Part shown: positions 1 to 8,805 of the stretch, one piece after another
Layout: each line of letters starts with the position of its first letter
Position numbering within the stretch: position 1 is the first letter of the stretch
DNA from: JAWLGJ01 sp041685145
GTDB taxonomy: Bacteria > Pseudomonadota > Alphaproteobacteria > Rhodospirillales > Magnetospirillaceae
Assembly (NCBI GenBank): GCA_041685145.1
Contig: JAWLGJ010000026.1
Coordinates: forward strand, 1 to 45,302
Direction of reading: 5' to 3'
DNA: 45,302 bases
Notes under the pieces: generated by a model
Seen by the model: only the letters and a program-made list of their open reading frames with translations
The model's database searches: none
What the model was told of the DNA's origin: nothing
Made by a program: the position numbers and the translations under genes

Positions 1-2
1 CG

Positions 3-194
3 GCGGCGCTGGAGGTGGTGCGGCGGCGCGGCATGTCGCTGGTGCTGGTCTGCGCCGAGCGCCCCCTCGGCGGGGCGGGGTCGCTGTCGCGGCGGCTGGC
101 CGCCGGTGACGCCCCACCCTGGCTGCGGCCAGTGCCGCTGCCGGCGCCCGCGGGGGGCGCGACGGCGCTGAAGCTGTACCGGGTAGCGCCGTAG
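3..194 (+). CDS. C-terminal fragment of an unidentified protein, possibly a membrane glycosyltransferase
   Basis: An open frame runs from the window edge to TAG at 192-194 and gives 63 residues. The end reads WLRPVPLP followed by LKLYRVAP. That kind of ending (a Trp-Leu-x-Pro-Val strand, then Leu-Lys-Leu-Tyr-Arg-Val) occurs in soluble tails of bacterial family-39-type mannosyltransferase-like membrane proteins, but this is an impression from memory and not a motif match. No membrane segment is visible in the piece present. It is co-directional with the methyltransferase that begins 58 bases downstream. The coding call rests on the open frame and the strongly GC-biased third positions. Confidence 0.45.
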   Translation, partial: AALEVVRRRGMSLVLVCAERPLGGAGSLSRRLAAGDAPPWLRPVPLPAPAGGATALKLYRVAP

Positions 195-252
195 TAGCGC
201 CCGGCCCACCCACGGGCTTTACACGCCGGCCGCGAGCGGCGAAGCTTGGCGC

Positions 253-816
253 ATGGGAGCACCGCCCGCACATGCCCGCCTGATGACGCCGTCACCCTGG
301 GTGCGCCGATTCGCGCCGCTGGTTGCCGCCGGCGGAAGCGTGCTGGACCTCGCCTGCGGCGGCGGCCGCCATACGCGCCTGTTCCTGGATCGGGGCCACC
401 CGGTGACGGCGGTCGACCGCGTCGTCGAGCATGTCGGCGACCTGGAAGGACGGGCGGAGATTGTCGCCGCCGACCTGGAGGACGGCTCGCCCTGGCCGCT
501 GCCGGGGCGCCGCTTCGCCGGCGTGGTCGTCACGAATTATCTGTATCGGCCGCTGTTTCCGGCTCTGCTGGAGGCCGTCGACGAGGGCGGGGTGCTGATC
601 TACGAGACCTTCGCGCGCGGCAACGAGGCCTATTCCCGCCCCCGCAACCCCGATCACCTGCTGGCGACCGACGAGTTGCTGACGCTGGTCGCCGGCCGCT
701 TGCAGGTGGTGGCCTTCGAGCAGGGATTGACGCCGCGGCCGTCGGTGGTGCAGCGCCTGTGCGCGGTGCGGACCGATGCGCCGATGGCGCTGCCGCCGGT
801 GGCGGCTCAGCCGTAA
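253..816 (+). CDS. class I SAM-dependent methyltransferase
   Basis: The 187-residue protein carries the glycine-rich SAM-binding motif I as VLDLACGGGRHT near residues 30-41. It then has an acidic end of strand 2 (AVDR) and a motif II/III-like segment (GGVLIYETFARGNE). The overall pattern resembles small TehB/UbiE-like soluble methyltransferases; the substrate cannot be read from the sequence. The start is uncertain: ATG 253 has little Shine-Dalgarno sequence, and an in-frame ATG at 283 would remove only a poorly conserved ten-residue leader and still keep the whole fold. The last ten bases overlap the end of the convergent TRAP permease gene, so no terminator separates the two. Confidence 0.85.
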   Translation: MGAPPAHARLMTPSPWVRRFAPLVAAGGSVLDLACGGGRHTRLFLDRGHPVTAVDRVVEHVGDLEGRAEIVAADLEDGSPWPLPGRRFAGVVVTNYLYRPLFPALLEAVDEGGVLIYETFARGNEAYSRPRNPDHLLATDELLTLVAGRLQVVAFEQGLTPRPSVVQRLCAVRTDAPMALPPVAAQP

Positions 817-2201
817 AGCACCTTCGGCAGCCACGTCGCCAGTTCCGGGAAGGCGAACAACACCGCCATCGCCAGAATCTGCAACGCCACGAAGGGCACC
901 ACACCGCGATAGATCTGCCAGGTGCCGACGCTGCCGGGCGCCACCCCGCGCAGATAGAACAGCGAGAAGCCGAAGGGCGGGGTCAGGAAGCTGGTCTGAA
1001 GGTTCACGCCCACCATTACCCCCAGCCAGACGGGGCTGACGTCCATCGCCAGCAGCACCGGCGCGGTGATCGGCAGGACGATGAAGATGATCTCCAGGGT
1101 GTCGAGGATGAAGCCCAGCAGGAACATTGCCAGCATCACCACCACCACCGCGCCCAACTGCCCGCCGGGCAGGTCGGTGAGCATCCCCTCGACGAGGTGG
1201 TCGCCGCCCAAGACCCGGAACACCAGCGAGAACACCGAGGCCCCGAACAGGATGACGAAGATCATCGAGGTGATGCGGGCGGTGCCCTCGGCGACCTCGC
1301 GCAGCACCGTCAGCGACGCCTTGCGGCGCGCTGCCGCCAGCAGCGTCGCCCCCACCGCGCCCACCGAGGCCGACTCGGTTGCGGTGGCGATGCCGCCCAG
1401 GATCGAACCCAGCACCGCGACGATCAGCGCCAGCGGCGGCAGCAGCGTCACCACCACGTCGCGGCCCAGGCGGCGGCGTTCCTCGGCGGTCATCCGCAGC
1501 GGCGGGCAGCTTTTGGGGTGGATGACCGCCTTGATCGCCACCCACAGCAGGTACAGCCCCACCAGCAGCAGCCCCGGCAGCAGGGCGCCGGCGAACAAAT
1601 CGCCCACCGACACCGGATCGGGGGCGAAATTGCCCTGGGCCATCTGCACCTGGGAATTGATGCCCTGGAGCATGTCGCCCATGAAGATCAGCACCGTCGA
1701 GGGCGGGATGATCTGCCCCAGGGTGCCCGACGCGCAGATGACGCCGCAGGCCAGCTTGGGGTCGTAGCCCGCGCGCAGCATCGCCGGCAGGCTGAGCAGG
1801 CCCATCGTCACCACCGTCGCCCCCACGACGCCGGTCGCCGCCGCCAGCAGCGCCCCCACCACCACCACCGACATCCCCAGTCCGCCGCGCAGGGTGCCGA
1901 ACAGGCGGCCCATGGTGATGAGAAGCTGCTCGGCGATGTTGGAGCGTTCCAGCATCACCCCCATGAAGATGAACAGGGGCACCGCCACCAGAACCTCGTT
2001 GGTCATCACCCCCACATAGCGCGAGGCGAGGCTGCCGAAGTTGCTGGGGTCGAAGGCGCCGAACAGCCAGCCGACGCCGGCGAAAATCAGCGAGGTGCCG
2101 GCCAGGGTAAAGGCGACGGGATAGCCCAGCATCAGCATCCCGACGACCCCGAAGAACATCAGGATGCTGAGGATTTCGCCGGGCCCCAGCGCCGCCATCA
2201 C
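807..2201 (-). CDS. dctM: TRAP transporter large permease subunit (DctM family)
   Basis: This 464-residue polytopic inner-membrane protein is the ion-coupled channel subunit of a tripartite ATP-independent periplasmic transporter. About a dozen hydrophobic segments are visible. It has the family block LVAVPLFIFMGVML near residue 71, a GQIIPPSTVLI segment in the first half and NLQTSFLTPPFGFSLFYL near the C-terminus. The last block recalls the branch annotated as mannitol/chloroaromatic (FcbT3-like) TRAP permeases, but the real substrate is unknown. Its ATG overlaps the stop of the small permease gene by four bases (ATGA), implying translational coupling. No periplasmic binding protein (DctP) gene lies nearby in the window. 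Confidence 0.93.
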   Translation of the reverse strand: MMAALGPGEILSILMFFGVVGMLMLGYPVAFTLAGTSLIFAGVGWLFGAFDPSNFGSLASRYVGVMTNEVLVAVPLFIFMGVMLERSNIAEQLLITMGRLFGTLRGGLGMSVVVVGALLAAATGVVGATVVTMGLLSLPAMLRAGYDPKLACGVICASGTLGQIIPPSTVLIFMGDMLQGINSQVQMAQGNFAPDPVSVGDLFAGALLPGLLLVGLYLLWVAIKAVIHPKSCPPLRMTAEERRRLGRDVVVTLLPPLALIVAVLGSILGGIATATESASVGAVGATLLAAARRKASLTVLREVAEGTARITSMIFVILFGASVFSLVFRVLGGDHLVEGMLTDLPGGQLGAVVVVMLAMFLLGFILDTLEIIFIVLPITAPVLLAMDVSPVWLGVMVGVNLQTSFLTPPFGFSLFYLRGVAPGSVGTWQIYRGVVPFVALQILAMAVLFAFPELATWLPKVLYG

Positions 2202-2743
2202 GAGCCCTCGTAACGCATCGGCGGCGGCACCAGATCATCACGTCCCGCCAGCACCAGCACGCCGCGCAACGCCACCGCCAGCCCTTGCAGGCCGACGACG
2301 AGGCAGAAGAACAGGATGAAGCTCTTGACCACATAAAGGGCCGGCAGGCCGCCCATGTTGCGCGAGCTTTCGCCGATGGCCCAGGACTGCGCCACATAGG
2401 GCCAGCTCCACGCCGCCACCACGACGACGAAGGGCAGCAGGAACAGAAAGAAGCCGAGGAGGTCGACGACGGCCTTGGTGCGCGCCCGCGCGGGCCGATA
2501 GAAGATATCGACGCGCACATGGCCCTCGCGCAGGAAGGTGTAGCCGGCGACGCCGGTGAACATCACCGCCGCCGCCCAGACATACAGATCCTGCATCCAG
2601 TTGTAGCTGAGGCCGAAGCCGTAGCGCAGCACCACCACCGCGAAGCAAGCCGCCACGACGACGACGGCCAGCCAGGAGAAGGTGCGGCCGATGACCTCGT
2701 TCAGCCGCACCAACAGATGGATCAGCCGGGCCAGCGCCGCCAC
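2198..2743 (-). CDS. dctQ: TRAP transporter small permease subunit (DctQ family)
   Basis: The 181-residue protein has four predicted transmembrane helices. The second begins at SYNWMQDLYVWAAAVMFTG and is followed by the conserved loop FLREGHVRVDIFY, which is the hallmark of DctQ proteins. It pairs with the DctM subunit encoded immediately downstream, with which it overlaps by four bases. Translation appears to start at a GTG (2741-2743) with a weak ribosome-binding site. It lies only ten bases after the bioY stop codon, so the three genes are probably on one transcript. No DctP gene accompanies the pair here. Confidence 0.92.
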   Translation of the reverse strand: MAALARLIHLLVRLNEVIGRTFSWLAVVVVAACFAVVVLRYGFGLSYNWMQDLYVWAAAVMFTGVAGYTFLREGHVRVDIFYRPARARTKAVVDLLGFFLFLLPFVVVVAAWSWPYVAQSWAIGESSRNMGGLPALYVVKSFILFFCLVVGLQGLAVALRGVLVLAGRDDLVPPPMRYEGS

Positions 2744-2753
2744 GGCCCCGGCT

Positions 2754-3347
2754 CTAGCCGCGCCAGGCGCGCGTCCAGCGCCAGGCCAGCGACATCACCG
2801 CGGCGCTCAGGGCGATCTTCAGGGCCGCGCCGGCAAGGAACGGGGTCAGGCCGAAGGCGATGGCCTTGGCGGGACCGATCAGCACCGCCAGCCACGGCAC
2901 GCCCAGCCCGAAAATGACCGCCGTCCCCAGCAGGCTGGCCGCCAGCGCCCGCACGAAGCTGCGGTCCCAGCCGTGCTCGGCCAGCCAGCCGACGACGACG
3001 GCAGCGGCCAGGAAACCCGCGAGGTAACCGCCGGTCGGGCCCATCATATAGGCGAGGCCGATGCCTTTTTCGGGGGTGCCGGCGAAGACGGGCAGACCCA
3101 TCGCGCCCTGCGCCAGATACAGCGCCACGGTGGCGCCGCCCAGGCGCCAGCCATAGGCCATGCCGATGATGACCACCACCGCCGTCTGCATGGTCATCGG
3201 CACCGGCCAGAACGGCACCTGGATCTTCGCCGACAGGGTCAGTAGCATGGTGCCGGCCATTGCCAGCAGCAGCGATTGCAGCACCTTAGTCCGGCCCGCG
3301 GGCAGCAGTGTCGCCGCCAGGGTCGGCATCGCAATCGGGTCACGCAT
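2754..3347 (-). CDS. bioY: biotin transporter BioY
   Basis: BioY is the substrate-capturing membrane protein (S component) of ECF-type biotin uptake. Alone it gives some transport; with BioMN it forms the full ABC importer, and no bioMN genes are seen here. The 197-residue protein shows six hydrophobic segments, an early QVPFWPVPMTMQT block and the central GPTGGYLAGF motif typical of the family. I chose ATG 3347 because GGAGG lies nine bases before it. An in-frame ATG at 3395 would place that ribosome-binding site inside the coding sequence. The gene starts just past the end of parC and runs into dctQ after ten bases. Confidence 0.93.
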   Translation of the reverse strand: MRDPIAMPTLAATLLPAGRTKVLQSLLLAMAGTMLLTLSAKIQVPFWPVPMTMQTAVVVIIGMAYGWRLGGATVALYLAQGAMGLPVFAGTPEKGIGLAYMMGPTGGYLAGFLAAAVVVGWLAEHGWDRSFVRALAASLLGTAVIFGLGVPWLAVLIGPAKAIAFGLTPFLAGAALKIALSAAVMSLAWRWTRAWRG

Positions 3348-3410
3348 GGACTGAAGCCTCCGTGCAGAATCGAGCGCATTCGGAGGAGGTGTCATAGCAG
3401 CCCGCCACGA

Positions 3411-5645
3411 TCAGGTAAACTTGTTTGCGCGCGGAAACCCGGACGGCGGCATCCGCCCGGCGCCACCGCGCCGGCCCAGCCACGGCCGCAGGTCGGTCTC
3501 GGTGCGGGTGCGCTCGCCCGAGGCCCAGGACAGCCCGTCGTCGAGGCGGAAGACCTTGATGTCGGACGGGCCGCCGTCGCGATAGCGTTGCAGGATCACG
3601 CCCCGTCCGCGGGTCATGGTCGGCACCTCGTCGAGACGGAACACCAGCAGGCGGCGGTTCCTGCCCACCACCGCGACCGCGTCGCCGTCGGCGCGGCGGC
3701 AGAAACACGCCTCCTCGCCGGAGCCCAGATTGAGCGCCTGCTTCCCGGCGCGGGTCTGGGCGACCACCTGCTTCTCCTCCACGACAAAGCCGCGCCCCGC
3801 CGAGGACGCCACCAGCAGCCGACCATCGGGATCGTGAACGCGCATGGCCGCCACCTGGGCGTCATTGGGCAGGTCGATCATCAGGCGCACCGGCTCGCCA
3901 TGCCCGCGCCCGCGCGGCAGCTTGTCCCCCGACAGGGTGTAGAAGCGGCCGTTGCTGCCGAACAGCAGCAGGCGATCGGTGGTGCTGGCGCGCAGCACGA
4001 AGCGCAGCCCGTCGCCGTCCTTGAACTTGAAGTCCTCGGGCTGGGCGGCATGGCCGCGCACGGCCCGAATCCAGCCCTTTTCCGAGAGGACGACGGTGAT
4101 GTCCTCGCGCTCGATGAAGGCCTCGATGGGCACCACCTGCGCCGTCGGCGCCTCGCCGATCTCAGTGCGGCGACGGCCGAGGTCAGTGTCGGGGCCGAAG
4201 CGCTCGCGCACGGAGGCGACCTCCTCGGCGATGCGCGCCCAGCGCAGCGATTCATTGGCCAGCAGCGCCCGGATATCCTTGCGCTCGCGCCCCAGCGCCT
4301 TGTGCTCCTTGCGGATCTGGGTCTCCTCCAGCCGGCGCAGGGCGCGCAGGCGCATGTCGAGGATGGCCTCGGCCTGCGTCTCGGAAAGATCGAAGCGGGC
4401 CATCAGCTCGGCCTTGGGCTCGTCCTCCTCGCGGATGATGCGGATGACCTCGTCGAGGTTGAGATAGGCGACCAGATAGCCTTCCAGCACCTCCAGGCGG
4501 CGTTCGATCTTCGCCAGACGGTGGCGGCTGCGCCGCTCCAGCACCTCCAGGCGGTGGGCCAGGAAGGCCTCCAGCACCTCCTTGAGGTTCATCACCCGCG
4601 GCACCGACTCGGCGTCGAGGACGTTCATGTTGAGCCCGAAGCGCGACTCCAGGTCGGTCTGGCGGAACAGCTGCTCCATCAGCGTCTCGGGGTCGACGGT
4701 GCGGGCGCGCGGTTCCAACACCAGGCGCACCTCCTCGGTCGACTCGTCGCGCACGTCGGCCAGCAGCGGCAGCCGCTTCGCCTCCAGCAACTCGGCGATC
4801 TTCTCGATCAGCTTCGACTTCTGCACCTGGTAGGGAATTTCGCTGACGACGATCTGATAGAGGCCGTGGGACAGCTTCTCGACGCTCCAGCGCGCCCGCA
4901 CCCGGAACGAGCCGCGGCCGGTGCGGTAGGCCTCGGCGACCGCCTCGCGCGATTCCGCCAGCACGCCGCCGGTGGGGAAGTCCGGCCCAGGCACGAAGCG
5001 CAGCAGGTCGTCAACGCAGACCGGCGTCTCGGCCTCGCGGAGCTCGATCAGGTGCAGCAGCGCGTCGCAAAGCTCGGCGGCGTTGTGGGGCGGGATGCTG
5101 GTGGCCATGCCGACGGCGATGCCGGCGGCGCCGTTGGCCAACAGATTGGGAAACGCCGCCGGCATCACCGCCGGCTCGGCCTCGGAGCCGTCATAGGTGG
5201 GCAGGAGGTCGACGGCGTCCTCGTCCAGCCCCTCCATCAACGCCCAGGCGACCTGGGTCAGGCGGGCCTCGGTGTAGCGCATGGCGGCGGCGTTGTCGCC
5301 GTCGATATTGCCGAAATTCCCCTGCCCCTCGACCAGTGGGTAGCGCACGGCGAATTCCTGCGCCAGGCGCACCAGCGCGTCGTACACCGCCGCGTCGCCG
5401 TGCGGATGGTACTTGCCGATGACGTCACCGACGACGCGCGCGCACTTCTTAAAGCCCGAGCGCGGGTCCAGCTTGAGCTGGCGCATCGCGAACAGCAGCC
5501 GCCGGTGCACGGGCTTCAGCCCGTCGCGCACATCCGGCAGCGAGCGCGAGACGATGGTCGACAAGGCATAGGCGAGATAACGCTCCCCCAGCGCCTCGGC
5601 CAGCGGCGTGTCCTCGACGCCGCCGGGCTGTACGGCTTCGGTCAT
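3411..5645 (-). CDS. parC: DNA topoisomerase IV subunit A
   Basis: ParC is the breakage-reunion subunit of topoisomerase IV, which decatenates daughter chromosomes. The 744-residue length fits ParC and is shorter than a typical GyrA. Visible marks are SRSLPDVRDGLKPVHRR (quinolone-resistance region, residues 33-49), KYHPHGDAAVYDA (78-90) and the catalytic tyrosine Tyr124 in AAAMRYTEARL. The C-terminal half is a shorter beta-pinwheel-like domain without a clear GyrA-box, which argues for ParC over GyrA. Translation starts at ATG 5645 after a good GGGGGAG ribosome-binding site. The gene follows recO by 38 bases in the same direction. Confidence 0.95.
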   Translation of the reverse strand: MTEAVQPGGVEDTPLAEALGERYLAYALSTIVSRSLPDVRDGLKPVHRRLLFAMRQLKLDPRSGFKKCARVVGDVIGKYHPHGDAAVYDALVRLAQEFAVRYPLVEGQGNFGNIDGDNAAAMRYTEARLTQVAWALMEGLDEDAVDLLPTYDGSEAEPAVMPAAFPNLLANGAAGIAVGMATSIPPHNAAELCDALLHLIELREAETPVCVDDLLRFVPGPDFPTGGVLAESREAVAEAYRTGRGSFRVRARWSVEKLSHGLYQIVVSEIPYQVQKSKLIEKIAELLEAKRLPLLADVRDESTEEVRLVLEPRARTVDPETLMEQLFRQTDLESRFGLNMNVLDAESVPRVMNLKEVLEAFLAHRLEVLERRSRHRLAKIERRLEVLEGYLVAYLNLDEVIRIIREEDEPKAELMARFDLSETQAEAILDMRLRALRRLEETQIRKEHKALGRERKDIRALLANESLRWARIAEEVASVRERFGPDTDLGRRRTEIGEAPTAQVVPIEAFIEREDITVVLSEKGWIRAVRGHAAQPEDFKFKDGDGLRFVLRASTTDRLLLFGSNGRFYTLSGDKLPRGRGHGEPVRLMIDLPNDAQVAAMRVHDPDGRLLVASSAGRGFVVEEKQVVAQTRAGKQALNLGSGEEACFCRRADGDAVAVVGRNRRLLVFRLDEVPTMTRGRGVILQRYRDGGPSDIKVFRLDDGLSWASGERTRTETDLRPWLGRRGGAGRMPPSGFPRANKFT

Positions 5646-5683
5646 CGTGCTCCCCCTTTGGCAAGACGCGAGATATGGTAGGT

Positions 5684-6403
5684 CTACTGCGCCAGCCGTT
5701 CAACAAGTCGTATTCGGGCCGCCGGCAGGCCGCCGGGGCGGTGGGCGAGGGCGTGGCGTTCGAGGAAATGCCCGGTGAGCGCGAAGCCGGCGCGCAGGTC
5801 ATCGGGGGGCGCCGGGGCGTCGGGATCGAGCAGGAAGGCCGGCAGCGCCAGCAGGCGGTCGCGGTAGGGCGCGCCGGCCTGGCGCGACACCGCCCGCCCC
5901 GTGCGCGGCGACACGAAGCCGAGATCCTCGGTGCCCCCGGTGGCGGCGCAGGCCGACAGGTCGAGGCCATAGCCCAGTTCGGCCAGCAGCTCCACCTCCC
6001 AGCGCAGATAGTTCCGCACCCAGTCCTCCGCCTCCAGTTCGGCGACCAGGGCGGCCAGAATGGCGAACAGGCGCGGCGCGGGCGCCTCCTCGGGCAACGC
6101 GGCCTCGGCGACGGCGCAGGCGGCGGCCAGGCGGGCGAGGGCGGTGCCGCTGGCCATTGCCGCGCCGGCATGGCCGCGCAGCAGTTCGCACTGGTAATGG
6201 CCCAGATGCTCCTCCAGCCGCGCGTTGAAACGCGCCGCCACCAGATTGCCGGGCTGGAGAACGCCCCGCGCCCGCTTGCCGGTGCCGCCGCGCACCAGCC
6301 CGGCGCGGCGGCCGTGGGCGCGGGTGAGAAGGCTGACGATGGCCGCGTTCTCGCCGTGGCGGCGCACCGCCAGCACGATGCCTTCGTCGCTCCAGGCGAT
6401 CAT
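5684..6403 (-). CDS. recO: DNA repair protein RecO
   Basis: RecO acts in RecFOR-dependent loading of RecA on SSB-coated gaps. The 239-residue protein opens with the OB-fold signature WSDEGIVLAVRRHGENAAIV and a ...LTRAHGRRAGLVRGG strand, followed by a helical region. I set the start at ATG 6403 because the family N-terminus (MIAWSDE) begins there; about 70 upstream in-frame residues lie antiphase within era and are not RecO-like. Zinc-finger cysteines found in some RecO proteins are not evident. The gene begins 13 bases after the era stop, in the conserved rnc-era-recO order. Confidence 0.94.
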   Translation of the reverse strand: MIAWSDEGIVLAVRRHGENAAIVSLLTRAHGRRAGLVRGGTGKRARGVLQPGNLVAARFNARLEEHLGHYQCELLRGHAGAAMASGTALARLAAACAVAEAALPEEAPAPRLFAILAALVAELEAEDWVRNYLRWEVELLAELGYGLDLSACAATGGTEDLGFVSPRTGRAVSRQAGAPYRDRLLALPAFLLDPDAPAPPDDLRAGFALTGHFLERHALAHRPGGLPAARIRLVERLAQ

Positions 6404-6416
6404 GGCGTCCGGCGCC

Positions 6417-7325
6417 TCACGTCTCGAAGTCCAGCCCCCATTCACTATAGCGGGAACGGTCGTCGATCCAGTCGCGCACCTTGACGTACAGGAACAGGTG
6501 CACGCGGCAGCCCAGCAAGAATTCCAGTTCCTCGCGCGCCTGGGCGCCGACGGCCTTGATCTTGCGCCCGCCCTTGCCCAAGACGATGGCGCGCTGGTTC
6601 TCGCGCAGCACATAGACCACCTGGTCGATGCGCACGCTGCCGTCCTCGCGGGTCTCGAAGGCCTCGGTTTCGACCGCGATGGAATAGGGCAGCTCCTGGT
6701 GAAGCTGGTGGAAGACCTTTTCGCGGGTGATTTCGGCCGCCAGCATCCGCTCCGGCATGTCGGAGAGCTGGTCGGGGGGGAACAGCCACGGCCCCGCCGG
6801 CACCGCCGCCGCGAAATGGCGCAACAGGTCGGGGGTGCCGTCGCCGGTCAGCGCGCTGACCATGAAGATCTGCTGGAACGCGCCGATGCGGTTCAGCTCG
6901 TCGGCGAGCGCCAGCAGCTTCTCGCGCTTGACGCGGTCGATCTTGTTCAGCGCCAGCACCGCCGGGCGCCCCGCCTCCTTCAGCCGCGCGGCGATGGCGC
7001 GGCTGTCGTCGTCGATGCCGCGCTCGGCGTCGACCAGCAGGCAGACGAGGTCGGCGTCCGCCGCCCCGGTCCAGGCCGCCGAAACCATCGCCCGCTCCAG
7101 GCGGCGCTTGGGCTTCTGAAAGATGCCGGGGGTGTCGATGAAGATCACCTGCGCCTGCTCGACCATGACGATGCCCAGCACGCGGCTGCGGGTGGTCTGC
7201 ACCTTGTGCGAGACGATGGAAACCTTGGTGCCGACCAGATGGTTGATGAGTGTGGACTTGCCGGCATTGGGCGCGCCGACCACGGCGACAAAGCCCGCAC
7301 GGGTGCTGTCGGCGGCCTGGCTCAT
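6417..7325 (-). CDS. era: GTPase Era
   Basis: Era is an essential Ras-like GTPase that binds the 3' end of 16S rRNA and helps mature the 30S subunit. The 302-residue protein has the P-loop GAPNAGKS (residues 17-24), the G2/G3 region ending DTPGIFQ, the G4 motif NKID, and a C-terminal KH domain with VLGKGGRKIK. The length is standard. Its ATG overlaps the rnc stop codon by four bases, so RNase III and Era are translationally coupled; both act on ribosomal RNA maturation. Confidence 0.97.
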   Translation of the reverse strand: MSQAADSTRAGFVAVVGAPNAGKSTLINHLVGTKVSIVSHKVQTTRSRVLGIVMVEQAQVIFIDTPGIFQKPKRRLERAMVSAAWTGAADADLVCLLVDAERGIDDDSRAIAARLKEAGRPAVLALNKIDRVKREKLLALADELNRIGAFQQIFMVSALTGDGTPDLLRHFAAAVPAGPWLFPPDQLSDMPERMLAAEITREKVFHQLHQELPYSIAVETEAFETREDGSVRIDQVVYVLRENQRAIVLGKGGRKIKAVGAQAREELEFLLGCRVHLFLYVKVRDWIDDRSRYSEWGLDFET

Positions 7326-7999
7326 TGCGGCAGCCGGCGCAACATCGCCGCCGCCGCGGCCTGTTCGGCGACCCGCTTCGAGGGCCCGGTGCCCTCGGCC
7401 GCCTCCATGCCCTCCAGGCGCACGGCGATGCGGAAGGTGGGCTCATGGGCGCGGCCCTCGATGGCCACCGTCTCGTAAGCCGGCAGCGGCAGGCCGCGCG
7501 CCTGGGCCCATTCCTGCAACGAGGTCTTGGCGTCCTTGGGCGGCGTCAGCGCCTCGGCCATCAGCGGTTGCCAGTGCCGGCGGATGAATTCCGCCGCCGT
7601 CTCGAAACCGGCGTCGGCGAACAGCGCCCCGATGACCGCCTCGCAGGCGTCGGCCAGCAGCGCCGGATTGTGGCGGCCGCCGGCCTCCTCCTCGCCGCGG
7701 GCGAGCACCAGCGCCTCGGGCAGGCCGATGGAATCCGCCACCCGCGCCAGCGCCTCGCGGCGCACCAGCGCGGCGTGCCGGCGCGCCAGGGCGCCTTCCT
7801 TTTCGCGCGGATAGGCGGCAATGAGCATCTGGGCGATCACCAGCCCCAGCACACGGTCGCCCAGGAATTCCAGGCGTTCATAGCCGCTGGGCTCGGCGCC
7901 GCGCCCCGCCGACGCGCTGGGATGCGTCAACGCCTCCATCAACAGCTCGCGGCGTTGAAAGCGGTGCCCCAGTCCGTTGCACAGTCGCTCGATCGGCAT
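7322..7999 (-). CDS. rnc: ribonuclease III
   Basis: RNase III cleaves double-stranded RNA, including the rRNA precursor. The 225-residue protein has the signature ERLEFLGDRVLG (residues 41-52) with catalytic Asp48, and the second acidic cluster DACEAVIGALFAD with Asp117 and Glu120. A double-stranded RNA-binding domain fills about residues 155-225 and ends in the alanine-rich helix KRVAEQAAAAAML. A GGGTAGGG stretch lies directly against ATG 7999, so the ribosome-binding site is tight. The gene lies between lepB and era as in many alphaproteobacteria. Confidence 0.96.
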   Translation of the reverse strand: MPIERLCNGLGHRFQRRELLMEALTHPSASAGRGAEPSGYERLEFLGDRVLGLVIAQMLIAAYPREKEGALARRHAALVRREALARVADSIGLPEALVLARGEEEAGGRHNPALLADACEAVIGALFADAGFETAAEFIRRHWQPLMAEALTPPKDAKTSLQEWAQARGLPLPAYETVAIEGRAHEPTFRIAVRLEGMEAAEGTGPSKRVAEQAAAAAMLRRLPQ

Positions 8000-8014
8000 C
8001 CCTACCCGGCCGCC

Positions 8015-8743
8015 CTATTCGACGCCGTTGAAAAAGCGCGAGAAGCGCCACTGCCAGACCTGCCAGAACGGCGCCCCGCCGTCGACGGAGAGGAACAGCA
8101 CCTCGGCGCGGCCGATCAGGTTGTCGGCGGGCACATACCCGACCTGCCCCAGAAAGCGGCTGTCCTGCGAGTTGTCGCGGTTGTCGCCCATCATGAAGAA
8201 ATGGCCCGGCGGGACGTGGTAGACGGCGGTGTGGTCCATCATCGCCCGGTCGCCGTCGGTTTCGATGATACGATGGCGGCGCCCGTTGGGCAGAATCTCG
8301 ACATATTGCGGCACATGGCGCACCCGCCCCGGCGCACGCAGGACATAGTCGTCAACGCGCTGGCGGCGCACCGGCTCGTCGTTGATGTGCAACACGCCGT
8401 CCCTGACCTGGATGCGGTCGCCCGGCAGCCCCACCACGCGCTTGATGTAGTCGACGCTGGGGTCGCTGGGCAGGCGGAAGACGGCGATGTCGCCGCGCTC
8501 CGGCATCGAGGACATGACGCGCCCATCGAACAGCGGCGGCGAGAAGGGCAGCGAATAGCGGCTGTAGCCGTAGGAATACTTGGAGACGAAAAGATAGTCG
8601 CCCACCAGCAGCGTCGGCAGCATCGACCCCGAGGGAATGCTGAACGGTTCGAAGGCCACGGTGCGCACCACCATCGCGATCAGGATGGCGTAGACGACCG
8701 TCTTGGCGGTCTCGAGCAGGCCGCCGGATGTCTTCTTCTCCAT
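8015..8743 (-). CDS. lepB: signal peptidase I
   Basis: LepB removes signal peptides from exported proteins at the periplasmic face of the inner membrane. The 242-residue protein has one N-terminal membrane helix, then the catalytic serine motif IPSGSMLPTLL (Ser40 in this numbering) and the general base lysine in DYIKRVVGLPGD. A box III-type MGDNRDNSQDSR follows. I chose ATG 8743 (MEKKTSGG) because it directly precedes the membrane segment and has AGGA about ten bases upstream; a 22-residue longer form from 8809 has no family resemblance. It lies between acpS and rnc in a co-directional series. Confidence 0.95.
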   Translation of the reverse strand: MEKKTSGGLLETAKTVVYAILIAMVVRTVAFEPFSIPSGSMLPTLLVGDYLFVSKYSYGYSRYSLPFSPPLFDGRVMSSMPERGDIAVFRLPSDPSVDYIKRVVGLPGDRIQVRDGVLHINDEPVRRQRVDDYVLRAPGRVRHVPQYVEILPNGRRHRIIETDGDRAMMDHTAVYHVPPGHFFMMGDNRDNSQDSRFLGQVGYVPADNLIGRAEVLFLSVDGGAPFWQVWQWRFSRFFNGVE

Positions 8744-8805
8744 CGATGTCTTATCCTGGTGTGCGCTGGGGGCGGTCGGCATAAAGCCAATACCTCGTCT
8801 GAGTG

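Noticed and set aside
246..2213. A 655-codon plus-strand open frame over the methyltransferase and dctM
   Set aside because: It is a shadow in another phase; composition is Arg/Gly/His/Gln-rich and both genes below it have clear families.
3396..3430. ACCTGATC before bioY, resembling part of a TPP riboswitch
   Set aside because: The paired CTGAGA element and the rest of the riboswitch core are missing, and the segment is the coding end of parC.
3414..3430. GTAAAC-TT-GTTTGC near-palindrome before bioY as a biotin operator
   Set aside because: It matches neither the BioR (TTATAGATAA-like) nor the BirA box well enough and lies within the parC coding sequence.
3276..5681. An 801-codon open frame on the plus strand across parC
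   Set aside because: It is exactly antisense to parC, is rich in His, Gln, Arg and Gly from reversed GC-rich codons, and has no recognisable domain. Long antisense frames are expected at this GC content.
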